Below, one piece after another: positions 22,628 through 32,889 of a stretch of DNA of 64,000 bases. The stretch lies in contig NC_030383.2 of NCBI RefSeq assembly GCF_001625215.2, positions 38,190,035-38,254,034 on the forward strand, read 5' to 3'. The notes below the pieces were generated by a model. The model ran no database searches. It was not told where the DNA came from and saw only the letters and a list, made by a program, of their open reading frames with translations. The number at the start of each line of letters is the position of its first letter. Within the stretch, counting starts at the first letter, position 1. Source of the stretch: Daucus carota subsp. sativus (Eukaryota > Streptophyta > Magnoliopsida > Apiales > Apiaceae). The position numbers and the translations under genes are program-made.

Positions 22628-25511
22628 ATGTACAAATACAGCCCTTTAAAAAGTACCAACAAGAATGAAAATCTGAAAAGAGCACTAAGATGCAAAACAC
22701 AATGTAAGTTGCTTGTCTGATCACTTGTGATTCTTGAGGTCCGGGCTTCCGGTTTCAGGGGCTGCCTTGCTTTAATGCTTCCAGTGATTCTTTCATTATT
22801 CCTTACCAAAAAGACACAAAAAACTCTCTTGTAACTAAGGTGAACTGCTTAGGAAACTGAGAAAGAGAGAATAAAAAGTTATTGTTCGTATCGATTACCT
22901 TTTTCTCTCTGGAAACTGTAAAGAATTAAAAACTGTCTTCGGCTAAAAATCATAATGGTCTTGGATTGAAGTTCCTGACGTTTGTGAAGATACCTTGCCA
23001 CCTTGGTCAGGTTGGACTATTAGGAAGACCATTTCCTACAAGTAGACAAGAAAGAAAAATTCTGAGGCAATTTAGATACCAGTTTAACTTAAGCCCATGT
23101 TGGCTGACAACAAAGTTTTAGAAAGATAATATCAATTTCTGCCATGTGTGTAAGTTTGGGTGGTCATGTTGGATTCTTCCAAACAGATAAAGGGGTGCTG
23201 ACTCTAGGCATCATTGTCATATCTAGAAAACTACTTGTGCATGAACACATGCCAGGATTATATTATTACACAGAAGGCTTCAGGAACTTGCAAAATCTAC
23301 CAAACCCCCTGTTGCAAGGTCAAATTACAAGTTCCGTTTGGTTTTGGTACATGCCCTTTTACCTCTGGCTACCTCCCAAAATAACAGCGAGCCAAAGCGT
23401 GCCCACGAGGATTCCTCAGTTGACCCAATTGTTTTCATTAAAAGGCCCAGCCGAAGAGACAACCTATCCTTAAAATAACATCTTAAAATTATTAAGGTTA
23501 TGTGGTAAAATCTTAAATTTTAAATAGACTTTCGGGTCGTAAATGTAGATACATGTTTTTTCATCGTTGTGTGTGTTTAAAAAAAATTTCAAAATAAGTG
23601 TCGAAAAGATAACCAATCCTTAAAATAGAACCTTAAAACTTCTGCTTCAGAACCTCAAATTTTAAATAGACTTTTACGATCTAACTCCAAATACATGATT
23701 TTTGCATCGTTGTGTGTGTTCAAAAATAATTTCAAAATATAATACATAAACACGACATATTTTATGTGCAACTCTGCGGCAGAATTCGAATTAATACAAG
23801 AAATAATGCAAAGTGTCTTAAGAGTTCTTAGGCTAAGGGTTGTGAATAGAACATGACCCTCAAAATATAATATATAAACACGACAATTTTTGCATGTGCA
23901 ATTCTGCTCCAAAACCCTAATTAATACTAGAAATAAAGATAAGGGTTCTAAGAGTTCTAAGAGGAACGTGACTACACTTCGTTTGAAACCAATTATCTTT
24001 ATTTTTTGTTTTCCTATGTTAAATGAATCAATTATTTTTATTGCGGTTCCGATTATATATGCTATACAATTATTAGAAATTATGTTTAAACTAGCAGACA
24101 AGTTATGTGAAAAATGATTTGACTATATAATAGAGTCAAAGCATGATTATCTGTTAAGTGATAGTTGATAAGTTTAATGGGTTATATAAGTTGGTTTCTG
24201 ATTATGTGTTGAGTGTTTATCGATATACGTGATATATATGTATATGTGATAGGGTATGGATACGGTGTTTGATATGTATAGATTAGAATCAATAGATTGT
24301 TTGGTAATTATAGTGTTGTGTTATTCTGGTAAAGCATTCAGACGAGACATGTACAATTGGAGATACTCAGAAAGTCAAATGGTGCTGCAAATTGACTAAG
24401 ACATAAACCGAGGAAGCGAAACTGTATTGTGGATGGAATATAGCTAGAGATTGTCTAAAACTTATGATATACATAGATTGTGGGATTGGAAGGATGAGAT
24501 TAAGTTGTGAGTCTTGAATTAGATTTAAGATAAGTATCTTGAACCCTTTTGTTTGATATATTACAAATATTCTGATCCAAGCTTTTTATATATGTTGCAA
24601 TTGTTCTGCTTAATTCCTCCTATATAGCTTTTGTTTTCAAACACAAACCTTGAAACCCTGAATTCTAACTTTCATACACAAATTGATAACCATTGAATAC
24701 CTATAATTTCTTGAGAATCCAATTATTATTGTTTCCATTCCATACTTATTCACATCCCAATTACTATTGCTTACCACAAGAATGCCTGATCTATGATATC
24801 ATAAATATCATACAAGACAATACCATTTTTGAACTTGCCATCTATCTTTCATTTGATAATCCACATATTTGTGGTGCCCTTGAATTCTTTTCTTGATTAC
24901 CAAACCATTATCATTATTGATTGAATCTCTGTTCATATCAGACTTGATTATCATATTCAAGTATTGGTTGGATTTCTATTGACATCTAAATTGATTATCA
25001 TATTCAAAAGTTGATTCGGAATGAATGTTGTTATCATTGATTAGTGAGATTCTGTTCTGTTGATATATATATATATGTGGACCAAATTCGTGTCCAGACC
25101 TTGCAAGTGGTCATATTAGGCCAATGTGTGCCTTGGATCCAGTAATAGAACATAGGAGGGCCTGCTCGAGGTTAGTACGTGACTGATCATCGGCTTTTGT
25201 TTCAAAGGAAATTTAATTTGAATAGGATAGAAATCACGTTGTTCCATGTGCATATAGGTCGATCCATGAGCACATGAATTTACCAAGATAGCCTCGAGAG
25301 CTTAACTTCTCTGAGAGGCAATAGGTTCAAAAATTAGGAATAATATAATTTTCATAGTTATTTGCTTAAAAATTTTGAAAATTGTGTGAGTTGGCAATGT
25401 TGAAAATTTTATAAAATTACTTTACAAAGAAGACAACAAATATTACGAAATATTTTATTTTAATAAATAAAATTAGAAGGAGAGAATAGTTTAGGAAACT
25501 AGCTAATTTTT
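22628..25511. other. Upstream region of LIN-like gene, no other gene seen
   Basis: Minus-strand 22640-22809 has a coding-like piece (ERITGSIKARQPLKPEART) that might be 5' untranslated exon or an upstream exon of the U-box gene; no splice chain was proven. The rest is AT-rich. A stretch at 25080-25200 looks like LTR debris, without boundaries. Confidence 0.4.
23467..23960. repeat. Two sets of degenerate tandem duplications
   Basis: First set: about 23467-23605 and 23606-23740 share TCCTTAAAATA, AAATTTTAAATAGACTTT and TGCATCGTTGTGTGTGTT-like segments. Second set: about 23735-23830 and 23864-23960 share AAAATATAATAYATAAACACGACA, RTGTGCAAYTCTGC and a GGTTCTAAGAGTTCTAAG-like end. They are diverged copies with no coding signal. 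Confidence 0.65.
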
Positions 25512-26063
25512 AGGATAAATATCAAATAGGTTACTTACTGCGTCCAAATGTATCAAATGAGTCACTAATTACAAAACTGACTCATATGAGTCACTCATTA
25601 GAAAAATTTGTATCAAAAATATCACTCTATCGTTAGTCGAAATTCTGAAAGTATTATATATTAAGTTTCCCACATTTTTTGTGAATGATATTACATTCAA
25701 ATGAAAGGTTCCGAGTTCTACTATTTTAGCTAATATTGTTAGATTTTTAAAAGTTATCAACTATTTATTTTTAATTTTTTGATTGTTTTATTTGATTTAA
25801 ATAAAAATAAATAGTAGATAAATTTTTAAAATTTTAAAAAAATATCTTAAATACTAAAATTCAAAATCTTTCATTTGGATGTAATACCATTCATAGAAAA
25901 TGTGCAAAACTCAATATGTAATACTTTCAGAATTTCGACTAACGATAGAATGATATTTTTTATACAATTTTTTTTAATAATTGACTCATCTGAGTCAGTT
26001 TTTTAATCAGTGGCTTATTTGATACATTTGGACACTGCAAGTGACCTACTTAATATTTATCCC
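25512..26063. mobile_element. Foldback element with about 210-bp inverted repeats
   Basis: The left arm begins GGATAAATATCAAATAGGT (25513) and the right arm, read in reverse complement from about 26062, begins GGATAAATATTAAGTAGGT. The arms align over about 210 bp with scattered mismatches (shared TCGTTAGTCGAAATTCTGAAA). The centre is AT-rich and also partly self-complementary. Long-arm structures of this type are typical of Mutator-like MITEs. No target duplication was evident. Confidence 0.82.
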
Positions 26064-27117
26064 GCTGTATGGACGCTCAGACAAAGCAATGGAACATCAG
26101 AATTGATTTGTTTATGTTTGTATAATCTCCGATTAGGTTTGTTATTTTGGCTGCAAAGTTCACATGTGAGCATAAGAAATGAGATTGATCGTCACTTTCC
26201 ACCCCATAACAACTCATCTGATATGACCCACAAATCATGCGTGAAACAGCTCAATTAGATTTGGTGCATGGCAACTTACATTACTTTATATCACACACTC
26301 AAATACTCAATTGTCTTTTGTTGTCTAACCTCCTACACTGCATTCTTATAATTTAATACACTGATTTATCATATTTTAACAATAAAGATTAGCTATCAAC
26401 CGAGTATAAATATGTGTATTCGATATACTATATTATTATTCAAATAGAAAAACCTCGCTGCAAAGCTGTAGTAAAGGGAAAAAAAGGTAACTTTCCAACT
26501 TTGTTGGATTCTATTTCAAATACAAGGGCGTAACCACTTGAAACGTGCCATAATATCATCATCAAAAAAATTTTAGTCAATTTCATAGAAAGATTTATCG
26601 AACTTTTTAAAGATTTTTTTCATTTATGAAATTTAGGTGTACCCAACTCGAATTCTAAAAAATTATAAGAATCTTATGGATATTCAACTATGGTTTGAGA
26701 ATTTAGAAGTAGGAGATTTATTTTTAGTTTACTTTGAAATATAAAACGAATCCCACAAATTTGTTTCAAAATTTACAAATACAAACATAACTAACGCTAA
26801 GATTTGTATATATGCATGAGTAGACTTGATCCTCATTTTGTTACTGCGAGAAGATCTCGTAGTAAGAAAAGAAAATCTGGCAATAAATAAAAGGAGTAAT
26901 TGCAATAAAATAATTTTTTATCGGTTACAATCAAAGACAATTAATCGGTATGATTATGTCGGTCTCAAAAGTCCATGAGAAAATATTAGCTAGCGAGATG
27001 TCCTATTTAAAGAAAAGCATAAAATCTAAGATTATTTACGTAAAATCTGATCCAGCTAGGCAGGGATCCAGGTTTATAAGGAGAGCAACATTCGAGATCT
27101 TTGTTGATACTTGGGAG
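26064..27117. other. AT-rich region upstream of SPEAR/TIE gene
   Basis: No gene. It would contain the promoter and 5' untranslated region of the gene starting at 27118. An in-frame stretch upstream of that ATG (from 26950) is open but lacks family similarity, so I place the start at 27118. Confidence 0.4.
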
Positions 27118-28024
27118 ATGGGAAGCAATTATAATGGAGAGAAAGAGCTTGCAGCATCATCAAGAAAGGGGAAGAATAAGAAGAGTGGTTCTGAGAAGCC
27201 TAAGCAGCCACAGAGAGGCTTAGGTGTTGCTCAGTTAGAGAAAATTAGACTCCATGCTCAAATGGAAATGGGCGGAGATTTTATTCCAGCTCCTAATACT
27301 TTTCGTCCATTTACTAATCCTATTCAGGTTTCTATTTTTCTTGACCTGTGTGTACGAATAAATAATTAGTTACTGGAGTCGAACACCTGAGCTCCCGCAA
27401 GGGAACAAGAGCTCAACCACTGCACCAATCTTTGTTGGCAACTGAATCATCTTGAGTTTGTTATGCAGATGGGCTTGGGCGATTTGGGAAGACCAAATAT
27501 GGGACATGGTGATTCACAGCCTACTACTAATAATACTGCAAGGTACTTGATTTATATACAGTATGATTCTCAATTCAATACCCTGAAATAAATAGCTATC
27601 TCATACTATGTAACCTGTTTATTGATTTATATCTCCACAATCATGTAGTTCTGACTATGTTTTATGCATTGGCATGCAGCAGATGGACGGCTGAAAATAC
27701 CATCTTAAACCCTCACTATTATCAACAACCATCTATCACTAGAAACCTTATAGACCTAGAGCTAGAGGCCGAGGTTCGTACGTAGTTATTAACTAACCTC
27801 ATTCTGCGAGGCTATATTTTGACTACATGCATCCATGATGAAACTATGTTGCTTGCCAGGGCTGTACAACGTAAATTTTTAACTAATTTTCTTGATTTAA
27901 CTTGCAGGAATCAGTGGAGAAGAAGAAGAATGGCCAGATTGGGGATTCCATGGGTTCAGGCAGCCAGAGGTCGGGTTCGAGTGGAAGCCAGGAGTTGGAT
28001 TTAGAGTTGAGACTGTCGCTTTAA
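27118..28024 (+). CDS. SPEAR/TIE-type transcriptional repressor with EAR motif
   Basis: Four exons fit in phase: 27118-27327, 27469-27542, 27680-27773 and 27908-28024, giving 164 residues. The N-terminal half carries the signature of the SPOROCYTELESS-like/TIE family, KKSGSEKPKQPQRGLGVAQL followed by EKIRLHAQM (about residues 20-48). The C-terminus ends in the EAR repression motif LDLELRLSL, and a second LIDLELEAE occurs around residue 120. Known family members bridge TCP transcription factors to TOPLESS co-repressors in the nucleus, affecting leaf and ovule development; the exact target here is inferred. The ATG starts MGSNYNGEKEL. The exon 3 acceptor is a NAGNAG site (27674-27682), so two isoforms differing by one residue are possible. 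Confidence 0.9.
27370..27430 (-). repeat. tRNA-derived SINE head in intron 1
   Basis: On the minus strand TGGTGCAGTGG (A box, 27417-27427) and TGTTCGACTCC (B box, 27375-27385) are spaced as in a tRNA-derived pol III promoter, with GAGCTC...GAGCTC pairing between them. It lies wholly inside the 141-bp first intron of the SPEAR/TIE-type gene. It is too diverged and short to be a functional tRNA. Confidence 0.7.
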
Positions 28025-29481
28025 TCTTTATTTTTTAGATCATGTGATTCAGCATATGAATTGATCACCAGTAGTCTTGAATGTTTAGCTTGAGGGGATT
28101 AACTTCTAATATAAATTCATAGACTTGGAGTTTTTTCAGACTTTGTAAGCAAGTTTTCAGGATTTTTTTCATAAATTTATGGAACTTTCTCATGTCATGA
28201 TTGAGATGATAATACTTTTAGTACTACGTCATGTATTTACCAATCTACGTAGAGCGGTCTTCTTTTGCTGAAATGGCTTCTGTCTATATATTAAAATTTC
28301 GAAGTCGAGAGCATCTTTAAATAATTTTGTAACACATTGATCTTACTCACTAAATTCCAAATTAGCCAAATTTTTCGTAGCAGGTCGTGGGTCTTGTCTT
28401 AAAGACAAGGTTTTCCTGTTTTCTCAGGTTTTTCAGTTTGGCTCTTTCTGTTGGAGATAGCTTCTACAAGTATTTTGGAACGAGATCTGGTAAAAAAGTG
28501 TGCTGCAATTTAGTTAGAAGAGAAGGTTTGTTGAAACATTTCAGGGCTTCTTCTAACACCTTAATATTGTGTTTGGTTGGGGTTAATGAATATAAAAGGG
28601 ATGTAATGAAATTTGAACAATGTCAAGGACAAATATGTTTATATAAATTTCATTACTTCCTTCTGCTAAAGATCACACCCCCAATTTGAAAAAAAAAATA
28701 TTCTATTTCTTCCTATACTCATTTTCCTCTCAAATTATCATAACAATTTTGCACTCACTCAATTTTTTAAAAAAACTTTCCTTCCACCTTTACTTTTTGT
28801 CATTTCATTTCATTCTCCCTAGTCAAACCCAACTTATAGCTTTAGATGGATCCGTTCAAAACATTGTATCCGATCTTTGATTTGGCAGAGGTCTCAATTT
28901 CAACTCTCTATCATCCCAAATGTTCTCACTATATAATATGAACAAGAAACTATTAATTGCCTCGAAGATGGGAGGCGATCTACTCTTCAACCCAAAAAAT
29001 GGGATCTCACGGACATCAAGGCATTAATTGCCATGACAAGGAAAAGGAGAAGAAAGCCAAGTTGAAAGAAAAGCCATCGACATCATCTATGGACAAAATG
29101 CAAGAAAAATTTTGGTAATTTCTTAGCAGAAGCGCTCAACATCTTGAACTTATGACACAAAAGATGGGCTATGAGCACGATTTGTCCAGAGCAAGAAGAG
29201 AGGTGTCTGGTATCATTAATAATCGCTTAACCAAGCAAGATATATTACAACTTATCATAAGGCATTACGAGTTACGACTGTGATCTGGGCACTTCTAGCA
29301 TGTTGGTTATCACTACTTATCATAAAGCATTACGTCTGAAATTGCGGTTTTAGTCTAATCAACATACTAATATACTTCTCTGAGATCTGAACTTTAGTTA
29401 TGCAGCACTATGATGATGTTGTGTGTTTTTCAGCAAAAAAGAAGGAGAAGAAGAAAGAAACCCGAGGAAAAGAAGAATTTA
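28025..29481. other. Intergenic; possible MITE and a coding-like scrap
   Basis: 28565-28840 has weak mirrored ends (GTGTTTGGTTGGGG left, GTTGGGTTTGACTAGGG from the right), perhaps an eroded MITE. About 29155-29282 (+) is open and reads KMGYEHDLSRARREVSGIIN up to a TGA; it looks like part of a protein but I do not recognise it. Nothing else is seen. Confidence 0.35.
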
Positions 29482-30618
29482 TTATATATCATGAGATTGT
29501 ATAGTATTTTCGGACAGCTCAGATCCTCTTTCTCTATTGGCAAACCATTCAACTGTTCTTCTAGCAATTAGTAGCCATAGCTTCCTTTGTCTTTCCTCAT
29601 TTCCATTAATTTTGCTGCTCAGTGGTTCATCTGTTCTAGTACTTGCTAAAAACCTTGGATGCACTATTATTTCTGACATTGATCTCTTCTCATCTAAGTC
29701 GGATATCTTAACTGCATTTTGTGCAACTCCTGTAAATGAAATTTTACCATTTCGCCCATGTCCATCTCTCGCCCTTGCAAAATTTTTGTACTTCACTTCC
29801 TTAGAAGGGAATCTATTGCTAGAGGCTTCACTAATCATCTCCGAATTCAAAAACAGAAGGTCTGAAGTACTCACACTGCTCCATCTGTTCTGGAGCAGGA
29901 CAACATCAGCGACGATGATTTTATGATTTTTCTTATGCAAAACCCCTCTGGAATCTTCACTCTGGTCACTTCTTTTCTGGATTGCCACTTCTTCATCTCG
30001 AATACTATTTCTAAAGCTACTCCCCCGGCTAAAATAGTTATTATCTTCCTCCCGTTGCACAAAAAGTTCCAAATTCGAGTCCTGTCTCAAGTCTGATGGG
30101 TTCATCAACAATCTCAAACTATCTGAATATGTGATCAATGCAAGATCCTCGGAGCTCACTCTGTGCCTGCAGAGTGGACAGCTCGAATGTCTCTCGAGCC
30201 ACTGATCAACACAAGTGATGTGAAAAGCGTGTCTACAGGTTGGAAGTAACCGAAGAATCTCACTATCTTGAAACTCTGACAAACATACAGCACATTCAAG
30301 CCCTTGTCTTGACCCTTTAAGCACACAAAATTTAAAAAAAGGGAGTGATTCAATTACTGTCTTATCGATTCCAGAATTTCGAGACCTTGATTGTGCAAAT
30401 CTTCCTTGATTCAGTTGATTTTGTACAGATGAGTGGTGGCGGCAAAACTTGACACAAAGAAGAAAAATGAATGTCAAGGTAAACATAACAGCAAGAACAC
30501 CAACCACAACCGAAAGACTTGGCTTAAAATTTGTTACTGCATCCCCTCTCGGCCTCCCGGGAGTCTGAGCTCTGATCACTGCTATAAACATCAACAGGTA
30601 GATTATTCTATGCATCAT
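29482..30618 (-). CDS. ATL-family RING-H2 E3 ubiquitin ligase
   Basis: A single intronless frame of 378 codons, typical of ATL genes. It has an N-terminal signal-like segment (residues 1-18), a transmembrane helix (about 34-58, VVVGVLAVMFTLTFIFLLCV), the GLD-type motif GIDKTVIESLPFFKF (about 83-97), and the RING-H2 domain at about 108-152: ECAVCLSEF, LLPTCRHAFHITC, WLERHSSCPLCRHRV, with all eight metal ligands present. The long C-terminal tail is polar with no known domain. The arrangement and tail length resemble the ATL42/ATL43 group. It would sit in a membrane and ubiquitinate targets with an E2; the substrate is unknown. Confidence 0.95.
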   Translation of the reverse strand: MMHRIIYLLMFIAVIRAQTPGRPRGDAVTNFKPSLSVVVGVLAVMFTLTFIFLLCVKFCRHHSSVQNQLNQGRFAQSRSRNSGIDKTVIESLPFFKFCVLKGSRQGLECAVCLSEFQDSEILRLLPTCRHAFHITCVDQWLERHSSCPLCRHRVSSEDLALITYSDSLRLLMNPSDLRQDSNLELFVQREEDNNYFSRGSSFRNSIRDEEVAIQKRSDQSEDSRGVLHKKNHKIIVADVVLLQNRWSSVSTSDLLFLNSEMISEASSNRFPSKEVKYKNFARARDGHGRNGKISFTGVAQNAVKISDLDEKRSMSEIIVHPRFLASTRTDEPLSSKINGNEERQRKLWLLIARRTVEWFANRERGSELSENTIQSHDI

Positions 30619-31182
30619 CTCTTGTCAGAAACATCAACTCGTTTTTTTTTACTATAATTTCTGCACTGTTTATCGGATGTCGAGAGTTCGATCCTAGTGA
30701 AGGTCCGCTTTAACTCTGTAAATATGCGACCATAATATATATAAGGCCGCGCTCTATGAAAATTATGGACTTAAATATGTTATTTTGCACCTGCTCGATA
30801 TTTCAAGCCCTGCTGGATCACCACGAGGACATATTTACCATTGACATTGCATCAACTAATACATGGACTACGTAAATGTACAATAATTGAAGAAAGAATT
30901 TGTCATCAAGTTCCAAATGAGTTGCACCAGCAATCAATAATGTTGAAATTATGAGTGTCATAGTGTGGTTTAGTTATATGTCTTAGTCGAGTGTACAGAT
31001 AAAATGATAAAAGTCAGCAACAACATTTCCTTGATCAAACATAGAGCAAATATAACTAGTGTTTCTGGTTTGATGATCTTATTTCATTTGTTTCTCCCTA
31101 TTTTTTCTTCTTATCACCGGTTGTGAATTTTTCACTTGTAAATGTATGTAGTGGTTACAAAATATTATATGGCTTTGTTTAG

Positions 31183-31340
31183 GCACATGCTAAGCGTGGA
31201 AATTTTTGTATTCAGATTATTTTGATTGGTGTGGTTGGTGTATTTGCAGGAGGGTCTACCATTATTAAGAAGTAGAAGCCAATCAAAATGATCTAGATAC
31301 AAAAATTAGACACAAAAATTGACGCGCTTAACATGTGTCA
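31183..31340. repeat. MITE-like inverted repeat
   Basis: The left arm has GCACATGCTAAGCG and AATTTTTGTATTCAGAT then ATTTTGATTGG (31183-31240). The right arm read in reverse has GACACATGTTAAGCG, CAATTTTTGT and ATCTAGATCATTTTGATTGG (31281-31340). The pairing is clear but imperfect; the target site was not determined. Confidence 0.6.
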
Positions 31341-32107
31341 ATGGCCATAAAAAACCTGATATTATATTACCATATGTCATTTTCAAAGACGGAAAAGACC
31401 TGAATGTCATAATTCTGAAATATGACCTAAATTTCACTATAAAATTCAACTTTGCCTTGTGTTTATATTTATTTAGACTAGCAAATAATATGAAATTAGC
31501 TAGCAAAAGAGCCCCGGTGTAGATACTTAACCGAATTAAAAGTCAAATAGATTGATTTTAGATACATGACTAACTTATGATTATATTATAATATCATTTA
31601 ACTGATAATTGATAGATTCTTAAAACACACAGAGATGAAGAGTGAGATGAACAGAAATAACAAGTTAACAACTATTATATGTATCGAATTTGATGAACTT
31701 GTATAAATAACTTTTTACACGTGCATGTCCCTAAATTTGACTACATTATTATGAGTATCGTAACTCATGAACATACTAAATTAATTTCAGCTATCCACCT
31801 ATTTCATGAGTTGGATTATATTATTCACGTGTAAACATTCTATCTCTTGTAAACAAGTTCTATTATAATTCGATTGAATAGTCCACTAAACTTTATTGAT
31901 TGTCTAAATCTCGTGTATATGAATTATATTGTGTTAGTTCGAGTTAAATAAAAATATAGTTAATATCCTAAATTAGACATAATTGATATTATTAGTTAGT
32001 TTTCGAAAGAACATTATACTTAAAAATTTAATAAAAAAACATTTATATTATAAAAACAAATAAAATAAGCTATTAATTAGAATAAATAATACATTTTTTT
32101 TAAATAA

Positions 32108-32139
32108 TTGGCCTGTGCCTTGCACGGCTTCCACGCTAG
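32108..32139 (+). mobile_element. 3' terminus of a non-autonomous Helitron
   Basis: A hairpin GGCCTGTGCCTTGCACGGC (32109-32127) is followed after a few bases by CACGCTAG, then T. A short hairpin 8-12 bases before CTAG|T is the classic plant Helitron 3' end. The 5' TC end was not located in the AT-rich sequence upstream. Confidence 0.7.
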
Positions 32140-32353
32140 TTAAGATTATCTATAATGAGATGATATTGGGCTAAGTATCAATGATTAATGCAAATTTGCG
32201 TAGAAACATGTCAAAAATGTTAATTAAAAGATAAAATAAAATGGATTTAGCAATATTGATATATCGATGTCCGGCGGTAGGAAAATGAAATGAATTAGGA
32301 GGAAAAAAAAGAATGAGATGGAAAGAATAATCCGAAGCCGCCTAAACATACTA

Positions 32354-32634
32354 CTCCCTCCGTCCCACCAGGTTCTTTACAGTTACCTCTTTTGGACGTT
32401 CCATCCATTTCTTTACATTACAAAACTTTCCCAAAATAGTTAATGGGTCCCACCACTTTATCATTTTTCCTTCCTTTTCACACTACTTTTACTCCACTAT
32501 CTCTTTTTTATATATTAAAAATCGATGGGTCCCACCACTTCACCCACTTTTCTTCCTCTTTTTCACTACTTTATACATATTTCTTAACCTCCGTGCCCAA
32601 ACCCAATGTAAACAATTGGGTGGGACGGAGGGAG
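32354..32634. mobile_element. Stowaway MITE, 281 bp, upstream of DUF810 gene
   Basis: Ends CTCCCTCCGTCCCACCAGG and (reverse complement) CTCCCTCCGTCCCACCCAA are nearly identical, both continue to TTTACA, and TA flanks each side (32352-32353, 32635-32636). It sits about 255 bp before the DUF810 start codon, so in its proximal promoter. Confidence 0.93.
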
Positions 32635-32889
32635 TAGTTGTTGACATGTAAATAGTTGTTATAATGGAATTAAGTGTGGAGCGCGTAATTTAAAACAACT
32701 GGGGCAGTCGACGTGATTGACATTTGTTTCTTCGTAAGAAACCATCTTCTCGTACAACTTCCACACCGTGTTGAATTTTTCTCCTCGAGCTTATTCATTT
32801 ATTTCTTCCGCACTTGCATTTCTCATCTTCGTTTTACATTTTCATCGATCAACAAAATTTAAACCACATTGCACAAGCAATCATCGATC

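Larger units (their letters stand above)
30619..32353. other. AT-rich intergenic with MITE-like repeat and a Helitron end
   Basis: No gene is seen. The inverted repeat at 31183-31340 and the Helitron 3' end at 32108-32139 are listed separately. Confidence 0.5.

Noticed and set aside
23144..23473. Plus-strand frame of 109 codons
   Set aside because: No domain, and composition as expected from non-coding sequence; not a gene.
23655..24101. Minus-strand frame of 148 codons
   Set aside because: Overlaps diverged tandem repeats and has no family motif; chance open frame in AT-rich DNA.
30670..30700. B-box-like GAGTTCGATCC upstream of the ATL gene
   Set aside because: No matching A box upstream; a lone 10-base match is expected by chance.
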